NCBI GenBank assembly: GCA_022432975.1
Contig: CM039512.1
Coordinates: forward strand, 31,223,574-31,287,573
Origin: Begonia masoniana
Taxonomy: Eukaryota; Streptophyta; Magnoliopsida; Cucurbitales; Begoniaceae
Length of the DNA stretch: 64,000 nucleotides
Direction of reading: 5' to 3'
Part shown: positions 9,505 through 21,475 of the stretch, piece by piece
Layout of the letters: each line of letters starts with the position of its first letter
Numbering within the stretch: the stretch's first letter is position 1
Notes under the pieces: model-generated
Told to the model about the DNA's origin: nothing
Databases searched by the model: none
What the model saw: the letters and a program-made list of their open reading frames with translations, nothing else
Program-made: the position numbers and the translations under genes

Positions 9505-9839
9505 TCTGCTTCAGCCCTTTTTTGTTGACCTTGTTCAGCGGGCGATGCGTTTGACTTTTGAATCTTAAGAAGTATTTTCTTTTTACGATTTAAACTTTTA
9601 TTCCTTCTCGATCGATTATTCCTTAATTTTCCAACTGATTATTCAAACATTGTTCAATAGTTTTATTTAACTCTATTTTTACTCAAATGATTTCCGCTGC
9701 AAGTTCTTAAATGTTGAGGTTTTTAGGAAATATTAAATTACGGCTTTCGAGCAAAATTTCAAATTTGAACCAGAGTTTCCGGGTCATGCGCAAGTTTTGT
9801 ATAACAAACCGGGTTCTGAAGACCCGGGGCGTTACAGTG

Positions 9840-9851
9840 TGGTATCAGAGA
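9840..9851 (+). other. E1 primer-binding site
   Basis: TGGTATCAGAGA starts three bases after the LTR end. It matches the plant initiator-Met tRNA 3' end (TGGTATCAGAGC) except for the last base. Confidence 0.9.
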
Positions 9852-9991
9852 CATTCAGTTAAACCGTTCAAAAGATTACTCATTAGTGCCAATCGTTGCA
9901 TGGAAGTACTCTAACAACTGTAAGTGTTTATGTTAGCCCCAGTAATTAGATATTTATGAACATAGTTAACCTTGTACATCAAGTCAGTTTA

Positions 9992-11431
9992 ATGGCCAGA
10001 GGCCCAGGAAGACCTAGGATACCGAGAGAAATGCCAAACTTGATGAGTGAGGAGGAACCTAGTGTTATTAGACAACTGACAGATTTGGTACGTCAGCAAA
10101 CAGACTTAGTACGTCAGCAGTCCGATCAGTTAGGAGTGTTGCTGAACCGAGAGGTACAAGGGAGTGCCAACTCAGGTTCTATCAATGAGCATTCAGAAGA
10201 CCGATTCCGAAGACGTCAGCCGCCCACATTTGATGGAAAGTCATCCAATCCGATTGTCGCTGAGGAGTGGCTTAGGAAAATTGAGAGTATGTTCAGGTGT
10301 GCCAATGTTGGTGAAGGAGACAAAGTCATGTTGGCCACGTTCCATTTTGCTGGTGATGCTCAACTTTGGTGGGAGATAATCGAGACCACCACCGATGTCT
10401 CAGCGATGTCTTGGTCGCAGTTCAAGGACACCTTCTATGAGAAATATTTTAATAGCACAGTCCAGGCAGCAAAGAAGGTAGAGTTTTTGAATTTGAAGCA
10501 GACAAGGTCTGTGGCTGAGTACGTTAGACAATTTGAGTCCCTGTCCAGATTCGCTGGACACTTTATTCACCGAAATGAAGATAAGGTGTTTCAATTCATG
10601 AATGGACTGAAACCAGAAATGTACAGAGGGGTCAAGTTTTTGGGTTATAAAGGTTTGCCCTTCAGTGATGTTGTGTCCACAACATTGGAGGTGGAAGAAG
10701 CTAAATCGAAATGTGCTGGACTAAAGGAAACCCCGAGAAAGTTTGTTCAACCACCGCCGAAGAGAGGAGTGAAGAGGTCCCATGAAGGCCAGCACAACCA
10801 CGGGATAGGACAGAAGGTACCAGATACCAAGACGTCTCCTCAGTGCCCAAAGTGTTCGAAGAATCACCTGGGTGAGTGTAGATTTGGATCGGGTAAGTGC
10901 TTCAACTGTGAAAAGGTTGGGCACTTGTACAAGGATTGCCCAAAGCCCCGAATCGTTCGATGTTTCCATTGCAACAAGGTTGGCCATGTCAACAGAGACT
11001 GCCCAGCTTTGAAGGGGGGCCCTGTCAAGATTAAGCCAAGAATATTCTCCATGATGGAGTCAGGTGACAAGGACCAGCCTGCTGTAGTGTCAGGTACTAT
11101 ATTGATAAACTCTGTACCTGCTTTTACTTTGATAGATTTGGGTGCAACACATTCTTTTATAGCCTCTGCATTTGCTGATAAGTTAGATGTATGGTTTACT
11201 CCTTCTGAGCATGTGTTTAACGTAGCATTACCTTCTGGTGAGCACATGCACTCCAGTCAAATGATGCCTGATAATGTGGTGTTAGTATGGAACATGAATT
11301 TGCCTGCTGATCTCATTGTTATGGACATAACGGGATTTGATGTGATCTTAGGAATGGATTGGTTGTTTAAGCATTACGCCACAATAGATTGTAGGACTGG
11401 AATTGTTAGTTTTCACCCCTTAGTGGTTTAA
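9992..11431 (+). pseudogene. E1 gag and protease (disrupted)
   Basis: The start is placed at MARGPGRPRIPREMP, which matches the starts of E2 and E3; an upstream in-frame ATG exists at 9956. The frame runs through the gag core (DAQLWWE region), then three cysteine-rich knuckles (CPKCSKNHLGEC, CFNCEKVGHLYKDC, CFHCNKVGHVNRDC) that bind the genomic RNA, then the aspartic protease (LIDLGATHSF). The usual DSGA active site is DLGA here, so protease activity is doubtful. After [13 protein letters not shown] the frame shifts near 11415 and meets a stop at 11429-11431, where E3 continues into pol. Confidence 0.9.
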
Positions 11432-11437
11432 ACCATA

Positions 11438-12978
11438 CCTTCCAGGCTCTGAGGAAGAGTAAGGAAATGACTGTGATGACTTCTGTTGATTGTAGACCCT
11501 CCCCATGCTGAGAGTATTTGTGCTTTTTGGCCAGTGTTTTAGACACACAACTAGTAGAAAAATCAAGCCCCAAACATGTCCTAGTTGTCCAAGATTTTTC
11601 AGAAGTATTTCTAGATGACCTTCCTGGCTTGCCACCAGATAGGGAAATTGAATTTGTGGTAGATGTTTACCCCGGCGCTGAGCCTGTATCTAAGAATCCA
11701 TATAGACTAGCACCAACGGAACTTAAAGAATTGAAGAAACAGTTAGAGGATTTGTTGGAGAAGGGGTTCATACGCCCTAGCTTTTCACCATGGGGTGCAC
11801 CTGTCCTTTTTGTCAAAAAAAAGGATGGATCAATGCGTATGTGCATAGACTATAGAGAATTGAATAAGCTAACTGTCAAGAACAAGTATCCACTGCTGAG
11901 GATTGATGATTTATTTGATCAGCTTAAGGGTGCAAGAGTTTTCTCTAAAATTGACCTTAGGTCCGGTTATTACCAGTTGAAGGTGAAATCTGAAGATATC
12001 CCAAAGACTGCCTTTCGCACAAGGTATGGACATTATGAGTTTTTGGTTATGTCTTTTGGTTTGACAAATGCGCCAGCAGCCTTCATGGATCTTATGAATA
12101 GGGTGTTTCGCGAGTATTTGGATAAGTTTGTCATTGTATTCATAGACGACATCCTAATCTATTCTAGAACTAAGGATGAGCATGCAGGACACCTAAACTT
12201 GGTGTTAGGATTGCTGAGGCAGCACCAACTTTATGCCAAATTTTCTAAGTGTGAGTTTTGGTTGGAAAGAGTTCACTTTCTTGGTCATGTGATCTCTGGA
12301 GATGAGATATCTGTTGATCCAGCCAAGGTTCAAGCTGTTAAGGAATGGCCCCGACCGAAGAATGCTACGGATATCAGGAGTTTTCTTGGATTAGCAGGAT
12401 ATTATAGGAAATTCATCGAGGGATTTTCAAAGATTGCCACACCCCTTACTATGTTAACAAGGAAAAATGTGAAGTATAATTGGACTGATAAATGTGAATC
12501 CAGTTTCCAGACCTTGAAACAGAAACTAACCAATGCTCCAATATTGACTCTTCCTGTCGAAAATGGTAAATTCAGTATTTATTGTGATGCTTCCAAGGTT
12601 GGACTTGGTTGTGTTTTGATGCAAGATGGAAAGGTTATAGCTTATGCTTCTAGGCAGTTAAAAGTACACGAAAAAAATTACCCCACACATGACTTAGAAT
12701 TAGTTGCTGTGGTTTTTGCATTAAAGATTTAGAGGCACTGTCTGTATGGACAAACCTGTGAGATATTTTCGGATCATAAAAGTCTGAAATACATTTTTAC
12801 ACAAAATGAACTGAATTTGAGGCAACGTAGGTGGTTAGAGTTTGTCAAAGATTATGATTTTAAGATTAAGAACCACCCTGGCAAGGCGAATGTGGTGGCG
12901 GATGCTTTGAGTAGAGTGACTCCTTCAGTCTCTGCATTAATTCCAGAAATACCGATAGCTTTAGAGACAGAATTTTGA
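11438..12978 (+). pseudogene. E1 reverse transcriptase and RNase H (disrupted)
   Basis: Reverse transcriptase is recognised by the conserved block after the protease linker ([13 protein letters not shown]), [19 protein letters not shown], the [14 protein letters not shown] block and the catalytic FIDDILIYS. RNase H follows ([18 protein letters not shown]). The frame is open from 11518 to a TAG at 12730-12732, where related copies have Trp ([10 protein letters not shown]). RNase H then continues to a TGA at 12976-12978. It would make cDNA from the element RNA if intact. Confidence 0.9.
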
Positions 12979-14469
12979 AGATTTAACCTGGAAGCTGTGT
13001 CTAGTGTGTCAGTCATGCTTTCGGCCATATCTTTGAGGCCAACTATTTTGGAGAGAATAAAGGAAGTTCAAATGAATGTCACCGAATGCAATAAGTATAG
13101 GTTGTGCATAGATTCTACTGACAAGTCGGATTTCAACTGCCCAGCTGATGGAATTCTCAAGTTTCGAAATTGGTGGTTTGTTCCTACTGATACTGAACTT
13201 AGAAAGGAAATCCTATCTGAGGCACATTCCTCCAGACTTTCTGTTCATCCTGGAGGTACGAAAATGTATAGAGATCTCAAGCAACATTATTGATGGCCAG
13301 GTATGAAGAGAAGTGTGGCGGAGTACGTGGAGTCATGTCTGGTCTGCCAGTAAGTCAAAGCTGAACACCAGAGGCCTGCTGGAACATTGCAACCTTTACC
13401 AGTTCCCGAATGGAAATGGGAACAAATAACTATGGATTTTGTTATAGGATTACCTAGAACAGCAAAAGGTCACGATGCAATTTGGGTAATAGTTGATCGT
13501 TTAACAAAATCAGCTCACTTTCTGCCAATGAAGATAACATACTCGATGGATCAATTGGCCGAGTTGTATGTGCACGAAGTTGTTAGACTGCATGGAGTTC
13601 CAAGCACCATAGTTTCAGACCGAGACTCCAGATTTACATCTAAGTTTTAGAAAAGTTTGTACAAGGTTATGTGAACACAGCTTAGTTTTAGCACAGCCTT
13701 TCATCCTCAAACTGATGGACAATCCGAGAGAACTATCCAAACGTTGGAGGATATGCTTCGTGCATGTGTACTGGAATTTCAAGATTCTTGGAGTAAGTAT
13801 TTACCATTGGTTGAATTCTCTTATAATAATAGTTTTCAAGCAACAACAGGCATGGCGCCTTACGAGGAATTATATGGACGAAAGTGCAGATCTCTGTTAT
13901 ATTGGGATGAAGTTGGGGAAGCACAATTGATTGGTCCTGATATTGTGCAGCAGACAGTGGAGAAGATTGCTCTTATCCGACAAAGAATTTTAACAGCTCA
14001 AAGCCGGCAGAAAAGCTATGCAGACAAAAGACGAACAGAATTAGAATTTGATGTTGGTAATGAAGTTTTCCTTAAAGTGCCACCTTTCAAAGGAGTTGTG
14101 AGATTTGGGAAAAGAGGCAAGTTGAACCCCAGCTATATTGGACCTTTCCAAATCGTGAAGAGGATTGGAAAGTCAGCATATCAACTTCAGTTACCAGCCT
14201 CTCTGGAGGGAATTCATAATGTGTTTCATGTTTCCATGCTAAAGAAATGTGTTAGAGATCCTTCACAGATGGTGGAACAGCAGAGTGTCGAAGTTCTTCT
14301 TACTCTTACTTATGAAGAGAAACTAGTAAAAATCTTAGACTATGCAGTAAAGGTATTACGCAACAAAGAAGTTCCACTGGTAAAAGTCTTATGGCATAAC
14401 CAGAACATTGAGGAGACAACTTGGGAGCGCCAGCAGGACATGATGAATTCAGAACTATTCAGGTACTGA
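12979..14469 (+). pseudogene. E1 integrase with chromodomain-like tail (disrupted)
   Basis: The zinc-binding N-terminus (EAHSSRLSVHPGGTKMYRDL ... CLVC) is followed by the DDE core ([17 protein letters not shown], and LEDMLRAC near the catalytic Glu). The C-terminus ends with VLRNKEVPLVKVLWHNQN and EETTWE, the chromodomain pattern of Tekay/Del elements, which in this group guides insertion into heterochromatin. In-frame stops lie at 13291, 13351, 13648 and 13672. The last 241 codons, from 13744, are open to the natural stop at 14467-14469. Confidence 0.9.
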
Positions 14470-14491
14470 ATTTTGAGGACAAAATTCTTTT

Positions 14492-14500
14492 AAGGAGGGT
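14492..14500 (+). other. E1 polypurine tract
   Basis: AAGGAGGGT lies just before the 3' LTR at 14505, where second-strand DNA synthesis is primed. Confidence 0.8.
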
Positions 14501-14504
14501 AGAT

Positions 14505-16749
14505 TATAGCACCTGGTTCCATTGAACAAAAATTTAATTTATTATTAATGATGTACCTTTATAGAAGGGTTGGGGAGTTATTGATTAGGTTAATAAATGA
14601 TCAGGCGATGGCATGATAGTAATTAGAATTTTACATAGCGGATAACCTATTTAAGGAAAAGTTCAGTGAGAGTAGCCGCCACTATTCCCAATTTCCCTCT
14701 TTCGGTTTTCAGCTCGAACAGTAGAACTCTCTAGGCGATTCTCTCGCCCGATTCTCCTTCAACCTACGTAAGTCTTGTTTTCTTGTATTTTAGCGATAAG
14801 TTTACTGAGAGAATACAATGTGAAGATTTCGAGGTTTCTGTGATTGAGGGTGGGTTCAGGTTCTTGGTGATAAATGGGAATGCACGGGTAGCAGAGTTTC
14901 AAATCGATTTCCTCAAACATATTATTGATTTTTGGTAAGGTTTAGTAAGAGTTATATTAATGCACTGTCATGACCTTAGGTGAGCGAGCTTCTGGAGTAG
15001 TTGTAACCGAGCATTTCCAGGAGAGCCAGGTAAGTAAAGTATGCATGTGCCTTCGGGCCTACATCACAAAACAGTAGGGTTATGCATCTTGTGAATGATT
15101 TTGTATGTCATGCATCATGTTTTTGAAAGATTACGAAAATGAATTTCCATGTAAGAATGGTAAGGTATGAACTGAATGTGACAGACAAACTATTAAGGGA
15201 ACTAATCCGCCCCTTAATCGAGTAGAGGATGTATGACATTGGGAGAATTGATCCCACTCCCAAGGGAACCAAGGGATCAGATCAGCTATTAAGGGAATTC
15301 ATCCGCCCCTTAATCGAGTAGAGGATGTATGACATTGGGAGAATTGATCCCACTCCCAAGGGAACCAATGGATCAGATCAGTTTATGAACGTATGTGTAT
15401 GCAACTGAGATGAGAAAGTAGAAATTGCATGTTTAGGAATTTATGTTTCAGCAATGCATTTCATTACTGCTTTACTTACTTAGCATTAGGCTAATAGATG
15501 AGTTTTGTGATATAGGTGTTGAGGATACTGCAGGTGAATTCCCTGAGTTTACTGACGAATAGATGGGGTTGGAGGAGCACTTCTCTGTCTCGAACTGGTA
15601 TACTGATGAGGCGGGTTAACTGATGTCTGTTGGTGTGAAAGTTTAGTTGACAGTGTTTCAATTTAAGTATGTTGAGTTTTCATGACAATAGTGATTTCTA
15701 TGTTTTGAATACGATTTCGAGATTTTCCTTTTAATAGTATTCTGTGGGAATTTGATGTTGACACTCACTGAATTTTTAGTAATGTAATGGTTTGAAATGT
15801 TTTTGAATGGTTTCAGTGAAGTGAGTAGATTCTTTTCTGAAGGCTGAGTTGTTGTTCTGTTGTCTATCGGAAGATGTCTTCAGTGGAAGTCATCGGATGA
15901 AATAGAACGAAATATGTCGTTTAGTGATCGGTATATGTAGCCTGTTTCATCGGAAGATGTTGTTTTGTTCACTATCGGTAGATGAAGACTATCGGTAGAT
16001 GTCGGGTTATAGTCATGTGTCAATCGGAAGATATAAGTAGAGAGTTTGTCGTTTAGTGATCGGCGTATGCAGTTTACTCAATCGGAAGGTGTAGGTTTAA
16101 GTCTATCGGATGATGTCTCAGTAAACTCATCGACAGATGCATGCTGACGTCATCAGAAGATGTAGAGGGCATTTTGTCGTTTAGTCACCGGTGGATGTAG
16201 AACAAAGTCGATCGGATGAAGGAAATCATCTGGCTGACGTCTTCGGAAGATGTAGAAAGTCTTTTGTCGTTTAGTGACCGGTGGATATCGTGTGTAAATC
16301 TACCGGGTGATGTAGAAAGTCTTTTGTCGTTTAGTGACCGGTGGATGTCGGGTGTGAATCTACCGGATGATGTAGAGAATACTTTGTCGTTTTGCCACCG
16401 GATGATGTCTTCCATTTTCTGCTTCAGCCCTTTTTTGTTGACCTTGTTCAGCGGGCGATGCGTTTGACTTTTGAATCTTAAGAAGTATTTTCTTTTTACG
16501 ATTTAAACTTTTATTTCTTCTCGACCGATTATTCCTTAATTTTCCAACTGATTATTCAAGCATTGTTCAATAGTTTTATTTAACTCTATTTTTACTCAAA
16601 TGATTTCCGCTGCAAGTTCTTAAATGTAGAGGTTTTTAGGAAATATTAAATTACAACTTTCGAGCAAAATTTCAAATTTGAACCAGAGTTTCCGGGTCAT
16701 GCTCAAGTTTTGTGTAACAAACCGGGTTCTGAAGACCCGGGGCGTTACA
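14505..16749 (+). repeat. E1 3' LTR (2245 bp)
   Basis: Near-identical to 7591-9836. The first bases read TATAGC instead of TGTAGC, so the terminal TG is lost. The first leader donor is changed from CTAG/GTAAGT to CTAC/GTAAGT (14767), and the second-intron 3' arm has one change (GATATAGG at 15508-15515). TATA box 14648-14654; putative micro-exon 14980-15029; palindrome array about 15866-16416. Confidence 0.93.
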
Positions 16750-16754
16750 CTTTG

Positions 16755-17194
16755 TTTTTTAGCTGAGGGAGAAACGGGAAAAAAACTCGCGAAGGAAGAG
16801 GGTTCAGGTTTTTCTTTAAAATCTATATCGGTTTACTTAAAGGTGGTCCAACTGAACTGGCCTAGCAAACCGAACCGGTCCAGCTAAACCATAACCAGTT
16901 CAACTAAATCGAACCTGACCCAATTTCGATCAAAATTGCCCAGAATGGATCAGATTGCTTCTAGACCGTCAAAATTTGACCAAAAGCTATCTAAAACGAT
17001 CCTAATCTGACCGTATCAATCTTAGAATAAACCGGTAAGAAATTTCTGCCTAAATCCTTTTAAAATAGATTTATTAAAGGGGAAAAGTAATATCAAATAT
17101 TTAGGCAGGAAAAATCTCGAAAAGTCGTCTGAATCGATCCAATTCGACCATATCCAATCTAAGAGTACACGTAAGAAATTTTTGTCTAAATTCT
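16755..17194. other. Host sequence between E1 and E2, no gene identified
   Basis: This continues the sequence interrupted at 7590. It contains two imperfect copies of a GTAAGAAATTTCTGCCTAAA-like segment (about 17035-17055 and 17171-17190) and several ACCGGT/AACCGG patches. No protein match is recognised. Confidence 0.5.
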
Positions 17195-17682
17195 TGTAAC
17201 GCCCCGAGTTATCTGAACCCGGTTTGCTACTCATTACTTGACCATGACTAAGAAATTTCAAATAAATTTAAAACTTCATTCGACATACAAAATTTGACGT
17301 TTACTAAACGTTCAAAACATTTGAAAACTTTGCAGCGGAAAAATTATTTAAGACTACAATGGGGTTAAACTAGCGGTGAAAATATTGTTGGAAAGATTAA
17401 TGGAAATATTTCGAGTGTCCGGTCAAAAGAATTAAGGTTTTAAGTGATGGACTACTCAAGGAATTACAAAAGTCGAATTCATCTGCCGACGACAAAGTCA
17501 ACAGAAGAAGCAGAAGTAGAAAACCAAAGGCTTCTGCCGATGACGTCTACACGACTTCACCCACAACTTCATCTGCCGATGAAGTCGTGAGAACTTCATA
17601 CACCACTTCATCTGCCGATGAAGTCAACATAACTTCATCTGCCGATGAAGTCAGGCAATTTCCTCTCTCATAATAAAACACC
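17195..17682 (-). repeat. E2 3' LTR, partial (cut by the gap)
   Basis: It matches 18307-18776 with about one substitution, then departs just before the N run, where the sequence becomes unreliable. It contains four copies of the CATCTGCCGATG motif. Confidence 0.9.
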
Positions 17683-17782
17683 NNNNNNNNNNNNNNNNNN
17701 NNNNNNNNNNNNNNNNNNNNNNNNNNNNNNNNNNNNNNNNNNNNNNNNNNNNNNNNNNNNNNNNNNNNNNNNNNNNNNNNNN
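17683..17782. other. Assembly gap (100 N)
   Basis: Exactly 100 N, a conventional placeholder for a gap of unknown size. The following A run (17783-17799) replaces gag codons that are present in related copies and is probably a sequencing artefact. Confidence 0.97.
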
Positions 17783-17799
17783 AAAAAAAAAAAAAAAAA

Positions 17800-18151
17800 G
17801 AAACGTTGCCAAAATGACTTTCTCCCCTTCTCCAACATTGGCACACCTGAACATTCTCTCTATCTTTCGAAGCCATTCCTCAGCAACAATCGGGTTAGAT
17901 GACTTTCCATCAAATGTGGGCGGTTGCAGCCTACGAAATCTATCCCCTGAATGCTCATTGACGTGACCTGAATTGGCACTTCCTTGTGTTTCCCGACTCA
18001 ATAACACACCTAACTGGTCAGATTGCTGTCGCACAATATCTGTCTGCTGACGCATCAACTCCGTCAGCTGTCTAATTACACTTGAATCTTCTTCATTCCT
18101 CAAGTTTGGCATCTCCCTAGGTAATCTTGGTCTCCCTGGTCGTCTAGCCAT
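17800..18151 (-). pseudogene. E2 gag, N-terminal fragment
   Basis: Reads leftwards from MARRPGRPRLPREMP at 18151 through RMFRCANVGEGEKV, with no stop. It is then lost at the A run and the assembly gap. About 117 codons are visible, including the segment rich in [12 protein letters not shown] heptads. Whether the rest is intact cannot be seen. Confidence 0.85.
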
Positions 18152-18291
18152 TTGTCTAAGGTTCTGCACAAAGTTATCTATACTCATAAACATCTTATAA
18201 CTGAAGCTAACATAAACACTTACAGTTGTTGGAGTACTTTCATGCGACGGTTGGCACTGATGAGTAATCTTTTGAACGGTTTAACTGAATG

Positions 18292-18303
18292 TCTCTGATA
18301 CCA
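18292..18303 (-). other. E2 primer-binding site
   Basis: Minus strand TGGTATCAGAGA, three bases inside the 5' LTR, as in E1. Confidence 0.88.
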
Positions 18304-18306
18304 TAC

Positions 18307-20724
18307 TGTAACGCCCCGAGTTATCTGAACCCGGTTCGCTACTCATTACTTGACCATGACTAAGAAATTTCAAATAAATTTAAAACTTCATTCGACATAC
18401 AAAATTTGACGTTTACTAAACGTTCAAAACATTTGAAAACTTTGCAGCGGAAAAATTATTTAAGACTACAATGGGGTTAAACTAGCGGTGAAAATATTGT
18501 TGGAAAGATTAATGGAAATATTTCGAGTGTCCGGTCAAAAGAATTAAGGTTTTAAGTGATGGACTACTCAAGGAATTACAAAAGTCGAATTCATCTGCCG
18601 ACGACAAAGTCAACAGAAGAAGCAGAAGTAGAAAACCAAAGGCTTCTGCCGATGACGTCTACACGACTTCACCCACAACTTCATCTGCCGATGAAGTCGT
18701 GAGAACTTCATACACCACTTCATCTGCCGATGAAGTCAACATAACTTCATCTGCCGATGAAGTCAGCGCAATTTCATCTCTCAATAGATAAACACACGAC
18801 ATCTTCCGATAACAACAATATGACTCCTTCCGATAGAATTAAAACATACACTACATCTTCCGATTCACTAAACGACAAACAGATTACTCTACATCTTCCG
18901 ATTCACTAAACGACAAAACAGATTACTCTACATCTTCCGATTCACTAAACGACAAACAGATTACTCTACATCTTCCGATTCACTAAACGACAAAACAGAT
19001 TACTCTACATCTTCCGATTCACTAAACGACAAAACAGATTACTCTACATCTTCCGATTCACTAAACGACAAAACCCCTTAACTCTCTCAGACTACACCTG
19101 CCGATCACTACTCGACGACTTAATACTCTACACCTTCCGATCGAATAGACTACATTTGCCGACACGTGCTTCTCACATGACTCCTTAAGGCATTTGCCGA
19201 TAGACTTCCATCTTCCGACAGACTGACACACCACATCTACCGATAGACTTCCTTCCTCCGATAGACATCAACACGATTTCCTTCCACAGAACGCAATAAA
19301 CCTCTACACATATCCACTGATACAAAAAATTATTCAATTCCTACCAATGGACTAAACAACCTGTCTATAACCCGAGAAAGCTTCGACTATCTAACAGACT
19401 TAAAACATTTTACCAAAAATCCATTCATAACACTCCAAGTCATTGTATTGATCAAATTCAGTAAAAACATGAAAATCAGAAATTCTCGAAAACAAAGTCA
19501 AATAGCTGTAATCTCATTTACTAAAAACTTCATATACTCGATTAAATCATTATCCACTAAACCTCCACATCTGTAGACAACATGCTAAACCGCCCCATCA
19601 GTTACCATGCCGAAGCCTGAATGCTCTCCTCCAACGTCCACTATTCCTCAACACGATCAGGAGACACACCTGCTAACACTTCTTCACCTACATCACAAAA
19701 CTCATCTATTAGCCTAATGCTAAGTAAGTAAAGCAGTATATGAATGAAGTAAAATGCTGAACTTATACTCCTAAAATGCAGTTTCTATTTTTCTCATCTC
19801 AGTGGCATACGCATTCGTTCATAACATGATCTGATCCCATGGTTCCCTTGGGAGTGGGATCAATTCTCCCAATGTCTACATCCTCCTACTTAATTAAGGG
19901 GCAGATGAATTCCCTTAACACTTGATCTGATCCCATGGTTCCCTTGGGAGTGGGATCAATTCTCCCAATGTCTAAATCCCTTCATAAGTTAAGGGGTGGA
20001 TTAGTTCCCTTAATAGCTTGTCTGTCGCATACAGTTCATACCTTACCATTCCTTACATGAAATTCATTTTCGTAACTTTTAACAAAACATGATGCATGGA
20101 CAATAGAAACATTCAAGCATACATAAACCTACTGTTTTGTGATGTAGGCCCGAAGGCACAAGCAATACTTTACTTACCTGGCTCCTGGAAATCTGTCTGG
20201 TTGCTAGCTACTTCGGAGGTCTGTTCACCTAAGTTCATACAAAATATAAATCAAGGCTTCACCAAACCTTTCAAAATATCAAACAGCGGTTCGAGAAATC
20301 TAGTTAGAAACTCTACTACCCGAGCATTCCTACTTATCGCTAAAACCCGAATCTACACTCAATCTCAGCATCCTCAAAATCCTCACATTGCAATCCTCCA
20401 GGCATTTCACCACTATACCACAAGAGAAATAAGGAAAAGAAACTTACCTAAGTCGAAGGAGAACCGAGCGAGGAGAATCGCCTAGAGAGCTCGGCTGCTT
20501 GAGCTAAAAGTTTCCGAAGAGAAGAGTATGAGAGGGGGGGGGGGGGTGGCGGCTACAGTGCAATAAACCCAACCCTTATCCTTAAATACGTTACCCAACT
20601 TTTGAACATTGTAAATTACTCTAATACCCTTAACAAGTTGTTCAATAACCTTATTTAATTCATTACCTAGTCAAGTGTATTACTTTAATAATAAAAGGCT
20701 GGTTCGATAGAACCAGGTGCTACA
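18307..20724 (-). repeat. E2 5' LTR (2418 bp)
   Basis: In element direction: first donor TTAG/GTAAGT with an intron at 20457-20229, a 51-nt micro-exon at 20228-20178, and a second intron at 20177-19688. The ends of the second intron are a perfect 15-bp inverted repeat (20134-20148 with 19687-19701), preceded by a GCC-TTCG-GGC hairpin. The palindrome array occupies about 18586-19263 and includes six near-identical ~38-bp units (18847-19076) pairing CATCTTCCGATTC with ACTAAACGACAAA. A G run (20535-20545) lies in the first exon. Confidence 0.92.
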
Positions 20725-21475
20725 ATTCTTCTGAAATTGGTTGTATTTGAGTTGGAATTTGATGCCAATATTTTATTTAGGTAGGATATTATTTGAAATT
20801 GTAAATGCAAAGATATTGCATATAAGTTGGTATTGATTTTTTGGCAATATTTATATATATTTATGGAGATAATATGATTTTTTCTAAATAAAAATTTATT
20901 TCTTGTTGATCAAGAAATACTGCATTCTAATTATTGGATGGCGTCATATTAACAATCATGAAGATTCTGTGGAAGAGAAAAATAAGGAAACAAGAATAAT
21001 CGAAAAGTTATTGAAAAAGTCAAAGACACTTGCTTTTTGAAAAACTTTATTTTGGTAAGCCGATTTGATAGAGATTTGGTGAAATATGTTAAATTTCGAG
21101 ATAACATGAATCGTGGGATGCTTACCTAAATTTTCGGAGCCATATCAAGGAAGTTAGTGATACTTTCCTAAAGTGTCAAACGGTGTGTTACACAACCGAA
21201 TTTGTTAAGATTTGTTTTCCTTAATTCTTACAACATTCTATCTAATTTAGTAACTGACTGAATCAAAGATATGGAAGGTACCAATGATATTTAAAGCTTT
21301 CGTTTCTGTGAAAGAAGTTGACGACGGAGTTTTTATTTTCGTGTGAAAAGGTTTATACATTCTTTGTGCCGTCGCTTTTCTTTCACTCCCAACGTTTTTG
21401 CGTTTGGGTCTGTGATTGTTTTACACACTCTTCTTGTGCTGGGGATTTCATTGATTTATTGAGTGTGTTGATTAT
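20725..21475. other. Host sequence between E2 and L1, no gene identified
   Basis: Continuation of the sequence into which E1 and E2 inserted. It is AT-rich, with no recognisable protein or RNA gene. Confidence 0.5.

Larger units (their letters stand above)
7591..9836 (+). repeat. E1 5' LTR (2246 bp)
   Basis: The probable TATA box TATTTAA lies at 7735-7741, so U3 would be only about 180 bp and most of the LTR would be transcribed. Splice-like signals follow: donor CCTAG/GTAAGT with an intron at 7856-8066, a 50-nt micro-exon at 8067-8116, donor CCAG/GTAAGT, and a second intron at 8117-8602 whose ends pair over 15 bp (8145-8159 with 8589-8603). A branch-point-like GGCTAATAG precedes the second acceptor. 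Between the arms lies a twice-repeated hairpin module (8280-8470). The palindrome array at 8954-9504 comes after. Confidence 0.93.
7591..16749 (+). mobile_element. E1: complete Ty3/gypsy (Tekay-type) retrotransposon
   Basis: A 9159-bp element bounded by TGTAGCACCC and GGGGCGTTACA, with CTTTG duplicated on both sides (7586-7590 and 16750-16754). In order it has a 5' LTR, a primer-binding site like the initiator-Met tRNA 3' end, gag with zinc knuckles, protease, reverse transcriptase, RNase H, integrase, a chromodomain-like tail, a polypurine tract and a 3' LTR. The coding part carries at least six stops and one frameshift, so it is not autonomous. The LTRs are close in sequence and differ by 1 bp in length (2246 and 2245), so the insertion is fairly young. 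Confidence 0.95.
17195..20724 (-). mobile_element. E2: Tekay-type retrotransposon with an assembly gap
   Basis: The left end TGTAACGCCCCGAG and right end GGTGCTACA are flanked by ATTCT (17190-17194 and 20725-20729), so this is one insertion on the minus strand. Visible parts are the terminal 488 bp of the 3' LTR, 100 N, the N-terminal part of gag, a primer-binding site and the full 5' LTR. By comparison with E1 (9.2 kb), roughly 5-6 kb of LTR and pol is missing in the gap. The overlapping stretches of the two LTRs are almost identical over more than 450 bp, which makes it a recent insertion. Confidence 0.92.

Noticed and set aside
10164..11247. Frames on other strands across E1 gag
   Set aside because: They are shadows of the gag frame, and the same shadows occur in E3 and E5.
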